From assembly GCF_000620145.1 (NCBI RefSeq), contig NZ_KK211083.1, forward strand, positions 62,001-126,000: 64,000 bases of DNA, given 5' to 3'. Made by a program: the position numbers and the translations under genes. Below are positions 57,926-64,000 of this stretch, in pieces. The first letter of the stretch is position 1, and every line of letters begins with the position of its first letter. The notes beneath the pieces were generated by a model, which was not told the origin of the DNA, searched no databases, and worked only from the letters and a program-made list of their open reading frames with translations. This DNA is from Deefgea rivuli DSM 18356. GTDB lineage: Bacteria > Pseudomonadota > Gammaproteobacteria > Burkholderiales > Chitinibacteraceae.

Positions 57926-58945
57926 CTATGCCAACAAACAATACTGCATATCATTCGGATGATGGTCGATTTTGCCTAGCCAGCAGCTGCCGCCTAAGCG
58001 TAGGCCTTGTTCTGGTTTGAGCTGTGCGGTGGGGACGTCACGCTGATCGAGGATCAAGGTAACATCGCAAGCCAGACCGTGGCCGAGGGTGAATTTTAAA
58101 AAGGCTTGCAGCGCTTTTGCGCCGTCGCCGCCAGCTTGTAGCGCGTCAAATTGCGCCCAGCGTAGCGGGCCTAATTTTAAATTGAGTTTGGTTTGTCGAT
58201 CCCACACGCGATCGCCCGCAAAGGCCGAAATGCCTAGCTCGCAAAATTGACCGCCGAGCTGGCTTTGTTCTGCGCTGGGTAATTTCATCCACTGCCCAGC
58301 AAATTGCGCTAGCTCGGCGCGAAAGCCAAAAAAGCCTTCGATTAAAGTGGTTAATGCTTGCGCCGAGATTGGTTTTTGGCTGAGCAGCCCTGCGTAATAA
58401 ATAAACAAACTTTCATCTTGTTGCGCGCCTTGCCCCATTTGTGAGCGCAAGGCGGCCAGACCCATGCCGCCCAAATCGAGCAGATTGCGGCTAAATCCAT
58501 CGGGTTCGCCGCTTTCGACATGCAGCCAAAAGCGATATTTCTTCCACGCGGCATAAAACAAAGCCACGGCGCGGTGGCTGAAAATATCTAGAAAAGCATG
58601 CAAAGTTGGATCGCGGAACTGCTGGCGTCGCTCGATTAATAGCTCGGTATAACTGGTCGGCAGCACGCCGCTGGGGCCGGTGAGGCCCATAAATGCAATT
58701 TCTAATTCATTCAGCGCGCCGTCTGTCGTCGCCACATTGCTGTAGCGCGTCATTTCGCTGGCGGGGAAGGCTAAATTGGCAATCGTCCGAAAGCGCAGGC
58801 GCTCAGGCAGCGGGCCGCGACGCTCGCCGCGCTTTTTGGCGGTGAGCCCTAAAATCCGTACCGCTTGAAAAAAGCGGTAGGACGTGGGATTGGCAAGCAG
58901 CTCTTCTTCTAAATGACGAGGGCTTCGCCGGCTCGGGCTGGCCAT
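57926..58945 (-). CDS. tssG: T6SS baseplate protein TssG
   Basis: A 339-residue protein with ANPTSYRFFQAVRILGL (the TssG opening), FRTIANLAFPASEM and the LTGPSGVLPTSYTELL segment. The late IDHHPNDMQYCLLA end is a little unusual. TssG forms the baseplate wedge with TssE, TssF and TssK. The start overlaps the tssF end by 37 bases; no later start codon fits, so the overlap is probably real. It is the last gene of the tssF-tssG pair. Confidence 0.93.
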   Translation of the reverse strand: MASPSRRSPRHLEEELLANPTSYRFFQAVRILGLTAKKRGERRGPLPERLRFRTIANLAFPASEMTRYSNVATTDGALNELEIAFMGLTGPSGVLPTSYTELLIERRQQFRDPTLHAFLDIFSHRAVALFYAAWKKYRFWLHVESGEPDGFSRNLLDLGGMGLAALRSQMGQGAQQDESLFIYYAGLLSQKPISAQALTTLIEGFFGFRAELAQFAGQWMKLPSAEQSQLGGQFCELGISAFAGDRVWDRQTKLNLKLGPLRWAQFDALQAGGDGAKALQAFLKFTLGHGLACDVTLILDQRDVPTAQLKPEQGLRLGGSCWLGKIDHHPNDMQYCLLA

Positions 58946-60768
58946 GTGGCTACGTCCTCATTTTGATGTTTGGTTTTCACGCGCAGGCGCGTAAAGCTAT
59001 TGGGCGCGCAGTACAGCGCAAAGAAACGTTCTAACACGCTGGCAAATAAATACACGCTGCCGCCGACGTAATAACTTTCGTCGAGCGTTAAAACGATCTC
59101 GGTGCCGCGCACAAAGCCGGCAAAATCGCGCCCCAATACGCGAGTGACTGCGGGCGCGCTGGCGATTTCGCTGATGCCTTGAATTTGTTTGGTATTCACT
59201 GCTGAATCGGTTTGATTGTACAGAACCAGCATTTCTTGCAGCGCCGAGCGTCCAGATTCAATCAGCGATAAATAATTGAGCGATAGATGCGAAATCAAAC
59301 GCCATTGCAGGCCGCGTTTTTGTGGTGGGCGCAAGCTGGCCGTCGGTTTACGCAGCAGGCGAACGCGCTTGACGACTGAATGCCCAGGCAAAGTGAAATC
59401 GGTATGCTGGCCTGATTGATTACCACCAAATGGGATCATTTCCGGTAAATCACGATTGCTACAGAGCATTTCAATACTTAATACTTCGGCACTCGGGCGC
59501 ACCGGATCGAAATCTAAATCGACCAAATGCAGCTCTAAATCAGTGCCTTTATCATCTGGGCGAGGCGAGGCTTCGCGGCTGGCGTGCCAATAAAATTTAG
59601 GCCCCGCTTGATCCACTCCGTGGCGGATTGCGTAAAACGGCAACACTTCTTCGCTGCTTTCATTGCTGCCGGTTTTTTCGACGCGAACGACTTTACGTAG
59701 CTGCATCACTTCAAACGCTTGCTGTTTGCGCGCATCAGCGATGACGGGATAGCTGGCTTTTTGGTGCGTGACGCGGATCGGTTCGCCTTGGTGCACAAAC
59801 AAATTCACAATCGGCGTGCAGCCTAATTTGAAATGCGTAGCCTGCAAATGGTGCAATAGTCGAGCGTGGCGTTCGGTATCGGGCCAACGTTTAATCAAGC
59901 ACTGGATCACCAGTTTGCCACCACGAATGGCGCGCGTGACGGAGGCTAATTGCTGCAATTCAACGAATAAAAATTTATCGGGGAAACTAAAATATTCGGT
60001 CAGTAAACGATAGCCTAAGAACGAGCGCTCATCGTATTCCAGCATGCCTTCGTCGCGGCCAAAGCCGACGGGTTGCAAGGCCGATGCGGGCAAGGAGCGC
60101 GTGACGCTCGGATCATCACTGCCATCACCGACGCGCACGCTCAGCGTATCGGAGAGTAAAAGTTCATACACCAAGTGCATCAGTGCTGGTTCACCATCCA
60201 AGAAAAAGCGCAGCGATTGCAAATCAATATCCGCAATCGGCAGTCCCGCATGGGTATCTAGCTCAAACGTTAATATGGCTGCGGCATCGGGGGCAATACG
60301 TCGTAGGCGTGTTGAGCTACTACAGAGTTCGATTTTGGCGCTCGTGAGCGAGAGCGGATACAGATCGACTGGATAACACGAGCGAAATTTGCAGGTAATG
60401 CCCTGAATGGCGGGCGCATGCACCGCTTGGCCACGCGCAATCGTGTAGCGCTTGGTGATTTCTGGGCGGGCGGGATCGCACTCGTATTGCACAATGCTGG
60501 ACGATGGAATTGGGCGTAAATAATGCGGATACAAGACATCCAAAAAGCTGGCTGCGACTTCTGGATATTCATCATCGAGTTTTTTGTGGATTCGCGACGC
60601 TAAAAAGGCAAACGATTCAATCAAACGCTCGGTGTGCGGATCTTCACATTGATCGCCTTCTAATTGCAGGCGGCCTGCAATTTTGGGGTAGCGGCGGGAA
60701 AATTCACCCGATAATTCGCGCAATAAGCTCAGCTCGCGCTCGTAATACGGTAGTAATGAATCTAGCAT
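58909..60768 (-). CDS. tssF: T6SS baseplate protein TssF
   Basis: A 619-residue protein with the usual opening LLPYYERELSLLRELSGEFSRRYPKIAGRLQL and the ESFAFLASRIHKKLDDEYPEV block. Further marks are YPHYLRPIPSSSIVQYECDP and the C-terminal GTEIVLTLDESYYVGGSVYLFASVLERFFALYCAPNSFTRL. Full length. It is leftward, divergent from tssA with 224 bases between, and overlaps tssG at its end. Confidence 0.96.
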   Translation of the reverse strand: MLDSLLPYYERELSLLRELSGEFSRRYPKIAGRLQLEGDQCEDPHTERLIESFAFLASRIHKKLDDEYPEVAASFLDVLYPHYLRPIPSSSIVQYECDPARPEITKRYTIARGQAVHAPAIQGITCKFRSCYPVDLYPLSLTSAKIELCSSSTRLRRIAPDAAAILTFELDTHAGLPIADIDLQSLRFFLDGEPALMHLVYELLLSDTLSVRVGDGSDDPSVTRSLPASALQPVGFGRDEGMLEYDERSFLGYRLLTEYFSFPDKFLFVELQQLASVTRAIRGGKLVIQCLIKRWPDTERHARLLHHLQATHFKLGCTPIVNLFVHQGEPIRVTHQKASYPVIADARKQQAFEVMQLRKVVRVEKTGSNESSEEVLPFYAIRHGVDQAGPKFYWHASREASPRPDDKGTDLELHLVDLDFDPVRPSAEVLSIEMLCSNRDLPEMIPFGGNQSGQHTDFTLPGHSVVKRVRLLRKPTASLRPPQKRGLQWRLISHLSLNYLSLIESGRSALQEMLVLYNQTDSAVNTKQIQGISEIASAPAVTRVLGRDFAGFVRGTEIVLTLDESYYVGGSVYLFASVLERFFALYCAPNSFTRLRVKTKHQNEDVATWPARAGEALVI

Positions 60769-60992
60769 GCGGGCACAGCTTCCTCAGATAGAGCAACTTC
60801 CGTGCAATCAGGCTCATATTCGAGCCCGCAGCGTGTTGCATAAGGCTGACATTATCTGCTACTGCTGCGTAATTATGAAAGTTTTTGTTACCCTGAGTGA
60901 GTAATCTCACTCGCCTTGCACAATTGTGTGATTCACAATAAGGCGCTTGGGCCGCAAGCCAGACTTTTTGTTAGACAAGAGCTTTAATCGAT
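60769..60992. promoter_or_regulatory. Divergent tssF/tssA control region
   Basis: 224 bases between the leftward tssFG and rightward tssA genes hold both start regions. The stretch is AT-rich in its centre. I could not identify convincing promoter boxes or a regulator site. Confidence 0.5.
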
Positions 60993-62123
60993 ATGAATAT
61001 TCCAGAAAAATTAGCGCTACTTCTTGCACCGATTAGTGCCGATCAAGTCGCCGGCCAAGATCTTGGCTATTCGCCATTGTTTGACCAAATTCGCGAAGCG
61101 CGCCGTGCCGATGATCCAACGCTGTCGCAAGGCGAATGGGGGCAGCAGCTTAAAACGGCCGATTGGAACAAAGTCATTCAGCTGTGTGAACAAGGCCTCA
61201 GCCAGCAAAGTAAAGATTTGCAGCTCGCCGTTTGGTATGGCGAAGCCTTGGTTAAAACCCGTGGTTTTTCGGGCGCGCAATTGGCTTTGCAGCTGCTCGA
61301 CGGCATGCTTGAACAATATTGGGAAACGTGCTATCCCGAATTTGATGCCGATGATTTAGACGAGCGCGTGGGCAAATTAGAGTGGTGCAATAGCCAGCTA
61401 GGCATGGCGTTACGTGAAGTGCCGCTCACTGATCCGCATCATGGCGGCTATCACTGGCACCACTGGCAGGAATCGCGCGATGTTGAAAATATCGGCCTGA
61501 AAGATTATCAAGCCAAAGAACACGCTATTGCTGAGGGCAAGCTGTCTGGCGATGTGTTTAATAAAAGCGTGAATGCCAGTGGCTCTGCGTGGTTTCATCA
61601 GCTGCACGCGCAGCTTGAGCAAGCACAAGCTGCTTATCAAGCTTTTGATGCACGGATAGACGCGCGCTTTGCGCATGCCGCGCCCGGCTTGGCCGAGCTA
61701 CGCAATGCACTCAATGCCTGCCAAGAAGTCGTTAACCGCCTGCGCCTGCAATGGGGTGAGCCTGCTCCTGCCGCGCCAGTTGTACCAGTTGCTACGGGCA
61801 GCCTACTCACTGCACCAATCGCCTCTAAAGTAGTCGAGACTATGTCCAATCCTGCCGCCCCCGCACATCACGCCCCGCAAGCTGTTTATACAGCTGCTGT
61901 CGCCCATGGCCCAATTCAAAATCGCGCCGACGCAGTGCGCCAGCTGCAAGAAGTTGCCCGATATTTCCGTCAGCACGAACCGCACAGCCCAGTGGCACTA
62001 CTGGCCGAGCGCGCGGCAAAATGGGCGGAAATGAGCTTGGAAGAATGGCTCAGCTCGGTGATTAAAGATGATTCGACTTTGGGTCAATTGAACGAGTTAC
62101 TGGATATTCGGCGAGATGCTTAA
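60993..62123 (+). CDS. tssA: T6SS cap protein TssA (ImpA family)
   Basis: A 376-residue protein with the ImpA N-terminal domain: LLAPISADQVAGQDLGYSPLFDQIREARRADDPTLSQGEW and DWNKVIQLCEQGLSQQSKDLQLAVWYGEALV, then GLLDGMLEQYWETCYPEFD-type LLDGMLEQYWETCYPEFDADD. An Ala/Pro-rich linker (about 265-300) leads to a C-terminal helical domain (YFRQHEPHSPVALLAERAAKW). TssA guides tube and sheath priming at the baseplate. It closes the T6SS locus on its right side. Confidence 0.95.
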   Translation: MNIPEKLALLLAPISADQVAGQDLGYSPLFDQIREARRADDPTLSQGEWGQQLKTADWNKVIQLCEQGLSQQSKDLQLAVWYGEALVKTRGFSGAQLALQLLDGMLEQYWETCYPEFDADDLDERVGKLEWCNSQLGMALREVPLTDPHHGGYHWHHWQESRDVENIGLKDYQAKEHAIAEGKLSGDVFNKSVNASGSAWFHQLHAQLEQAQAAYQAFDARIDARFAHAAPGLAELRNALNACQEVVNRLRLQWGEPAPAAPVVPVATGSLLTAPIASKVVETMSNPAAPAHHAPQAVYTAAVAHGPIQNRADAVRQLQEVARYFRQHEPHSPVALLAERAAKWAEMSLEEWLSSVIKDDSTLGQLNELLDIRRDA

Positions 62124-62192
62124 GCGCAGGCGTGTCGCTGTGGCTAGTTATTTTCTAGTTATTGAATCCAATAAGCCTTGATGTTGGCTTTA

Positions 62193-62243
62193 AGGGTATA
62201 TCTATCTAAACAATGTTGGATAAGCTCTGGGTAGATATACCTA
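62193..62243. repeat. Hairpin repeat family 1, copy between tssA and alkB
   Basis: GGTATATCTA (62195-62204) and TAGATATACC (62232-62241) are exact inverted copies with a longer loop. It lies between convergent genes. Confidence 0.6.
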
Positions 62244-62259
62244 CAGCACTATTTTTGCA

Positions 62260-62928
62260 TCAGCAAACGCGCTGCGTGTTGGCTACACGAACTTGGCGTA
62301 GTGTTAAGTTGATTCGGCAAGCTGCGGTGGCAGGGTGAATGCCGTCTTTGACCGTCAGTACGCCGTGATAGCGCAATCTGGATGCGCCGCCAAATACGAT
62401 AACGTCGCTGTGAACGAGCGGGACTCGCATTGCTGGATCGCTGCGCTGCAGGCCGCCCCACAAAAAAATCGCGGGCAGGCCGAGTGAAATCGACACAATC
62501 GGCGCGCTAAAATTACCTTCGTTTTTATCCTGATGCAGCCCCATTTTTGCGCTTGGCGCATAGCGATTGATGAGGCAGGCGTTGGGGGAAAAATCCTTAA
62601 ATCCCGCCTTCGCGGCTGCATTTTTCGCTAGATCAAGCAGCGCTATGGGTAGCGCTGGCCATGGCTGACCGCTGAGTGGGTCAAGCGCGCTGTAGCGATA
62701 GCCGTTCTGGTCGCTGATCCAGCCAAACTGGCCGCAATTACTCATCGCCACCGACATCACTCCACTGGGCGTGAGCATCTGCCTAAATGGTGCTGCGCGG
62801 GTAATGTCGTCAACACAGCCAAGTAAATTGCGCGCTGCATCCAGTGCAAAACCGCGCAGCAAGAGCGCGCCGTCGCTGAGTACCGTGTTGCGCATTGCCG
62901 CATCGTCGGCAAATAAATCATTCGTCAT
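62260..62928 (-). CDS. alkB: Alkylated DNA repair dioxygenase AlkB
   Basis: A 222-residue Fe(II)/2-oxoglutarate dioxygenase that removes 1-methyladenine and 3-methylcytosine lesions. The metal triad is HQD (His132, Asp134) and His188, and the 2-oxoglutarate Arg is in CRINLTLRQ near residue 207. NRYAPSAKMGLHQDKNE and the nucleotide-recognition lid before it are typical. The gene is leftward, downstream of ada on the same strand with 187 bases between, where a hairpin lies. It was probably once cotranscribed with ada, as in E. coli. Confidence 0.95.
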   Translation of the reverse strand: MTNDLFADDAAMRNTVLSDGALLLRGFALDAARNLLGCVDDITRAAPFRQMLTPSGVMSVAMSNCGQFGWISDQNGYRYSALDPLSGQPWPALPIALLDLAKNAAAKAGFKDFSPNACLINRYAPSAKMGLHQDKNEGNFSAPIVSISLGLPAIFLWGGLQRSDPAMRVPLVHSDVIVFGGASRLRYHGVLTVKDGIHPATAACRINLTLRQVRVANTQRVC

Positions 62929-63043
62929 CGAGGGGGGGCATTGTTGAGTTCATGGCTTAAGGTTACAGTTGATGATGTTGCGCCATGCAAAATAATCCCC
63001 AAAGCAGGCCTTAGAGCTGAATGCCGCTTAGATTGATTGTTGT

Positions 63044-63092
63044 GGGTATTACTCTGTAGCCAATTATTAACAAGATCTATATTCACATACCT
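63044..63092. repeat. Hairpin repeat family 1, half-degenerate copy between ada and alkB
   Basis: GGGTATTACTCTGTAGCCAATTATT agrees closely with the left arm of the best copy (6425); the right arm (ATATTCACATACC) is eroded. It begins 24 bases beyond the ada stop. Confidence 0.6.
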
Positions 63093-63115
63093 AATCAACA
63101 ATATGAGCGGAGCCT

Positions 63116-64000
63116 TCATGTTTTGGCCTCGCATTCAAGTAGCGCGCGTTTGCGTTCGATTCCCCAACGATACCCTGATAAGCCACCGTCATTGCGCACC
63201 ACGCGATGGCAGGGAATGGCGACTGCCAGTGGATTGGCGGCGCAGGCTTGTGCGACGGCGCGGGCTGATTTGGGCTGGCCGATTTGGCGTGCAATCTCGG
63301 AATAACTCGCCGTGCTGCCGACGGGGATTTCGCGTAGCGCTTGCCAAACGCGTTGCTGGAAGACGCTGCCGCTAATATCCAGCGGTAGATTTAGCCCCAG
63401 TTTAGGCATGTCAACGAAACCGACCACTTGCGCCACCCATTGCTCAAACGCGGTATCGCCACCGACGAAATCAGCTTTAGCGAAACGATTTTGCAAATCT
63501 TCAATCAGCATTTGTGCATCGTCGCCCATCAAAATCGCACAAATCCCGCGCTCGCTGGCAGCCACTAAAATCGCGCCCAGCGAGCATTCGCCAACGGCGA
63601 AATGAATTTGCATTTTGGTGCCGCCAGAGCGAAACGCAGCGGGTTTCATACCCAGCATTTGATCCGATTCGGCATAAAAGCGGCCGTTCGAGTTATAGCC
63701 CGCCGCATACATCGCCTCGGTGACATTGCTGCCGCTGCTTAATTGCTGCCGCACTTTGCTGGAACGATGCGCGGTGGCGTAGGCCTTGGGCGTGATGCCG
63801 GTGATCGCTTTGAAAATGCGGTGTAGATGAAAAGTGCTTAACTGCGCCAGTTCGGCTAATTGAGCCAAACTTGGCGGCGTGTCGGCTTGCTCGATATGGC
63901 GGCACAGGTCTGCGATGAGTTCGGCGTATTGCTCAGTCAGCGGCGCTTGCCTTGGGCGGCAGCGTTTGCAGGCGCGAAACCCTGCTTGTTCGGCGTCATC
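63116..64000 (-). CDS. ada: Ada: bifunctional DNA methyltransferase and transcription activator (5' end outside window)
   Basis: 294 codons are visible; the frame is open to the right edge. The visible N-terminus (AGFRACKRCRP) is the end of the Ada zinc domain. An AraC-type HTH follows (AQLAELAQLSTFHLHRIFKAITGITPKAYA). The C-terminal O6-alkylguanine transferase has the active-site PCHRVV with Cys in LAVAIPCHRVVRNDGGLSGYRWG. Ada repairs methyl phosphotriesters and O6-methylguanine and, when methylated, activates ada-alkB transcription. The missing N-terminal part should contain the methyl-accepting Cys of the zinc site. Confidence 0.95.
   Translation of the reverse strand, partial: DDAEQAGFRACKRCRPRQAPLTEQYAELIADLCRHIEQADTPPSLAQLAELAQLSTFHLHRIFKAITGITPKAYATAHRSSKVRQQLSSGSNVTEAMYAAGYNSNGRFYAESDQMLGMKPAAFRSGGTKMQIHFAVGECSLGAILVAASERGICAILMGDDAQMLIEDLQNRFAKADFVGGDTAFEQWVAQVVGFVDMPKLGLNLPLDISGSVFQQRVWQALREIPVGSTASYSEIARQIGQPKSARAVAQACAANPLAVAIPCHRVVRNDGGLSGYRWGIERKRALLECEAKT

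Overview
The window comes from a betaproteobacterium. Supporting signs are a Neisseria-type CNP1-like protein, ubiK, an anaerobic ubiquinone set (ubiU, ubiV, ubiT), a PII/AmtB pair behind a sigma-54 promoter, a type IV pilus ATPase and a PEP-CTERM protein. Together they suggest the Neisseriales, perhaps Chitinibacteraceae. That placement is inference; no 16S rRNA or other marker lies in the window.

Bases 1-28,300 are ordinary chromosomal housekeeping DNA. In order they hold: a truncated diguanylate cyclase-like gene, a PfkB kinase, a CNP1-like protein, a cation efflux pump, a two-component system with a cytochrome b561 and a PepSY protein, a TusA-like protein, pyrC, a GFA-type protein, a PEP-CTERM DUF642 protein, RNase P RNA, an AHSA1 protein, an acetyltransferase, ubiK, glnK-amtB, a chemotaxis receptor, the ubiU/ubiV/ubiT block, a 6-phosphogluconate dehydrogenase, yjdM, a DUF1523 protein, pilU, an RhlE-type helicase, a YegD-like Hsp70 and a metallophosphoesterase. 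The ubi block is interrupted by a small GIY-YIG cassette bounded by 31-bp inverted repeats.

Bases 28,350-62,120 are one complete type VI secretion system (T6SS). Its leftward arm is tssJ-tssK-tssL-tssE. The rightward arm is tagX, tssM, tagF, tssB, tssC, hcp, a lipoprotein, vgrG1, an AT-rich effector/immunity island, clpV, an unknown membrane protein, PAAR, vgrG2, a DUF4123 adaptor and a Tle1-type lipase module with DUF3304 immunity-like lipoproteins. It continues with leftward tssF-tssG and rightward tssA. All thirteen core Tss components are present. Two payload modules each follow a VgrG. The first is a predicted muramidase-like effector with three small secreted proteins, one of them LprI-like (lysozyme-inhibitor family). 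The second is a phospholipase module with a decayed partial duplicate beside it. The window ends with alkB and a truncated ada (alkylation repair).

A second theme is short dispersed repeats at gene boundaries. I could define at least two hairpin families: about nine GGGTAT...ATACCC copies, and three copies with GCAAAAGTTT-type ends. There is also a pair of MITE-like elements with related ends, and a REP-like palindrome lying inside the coding sequence of both vgrG genes.
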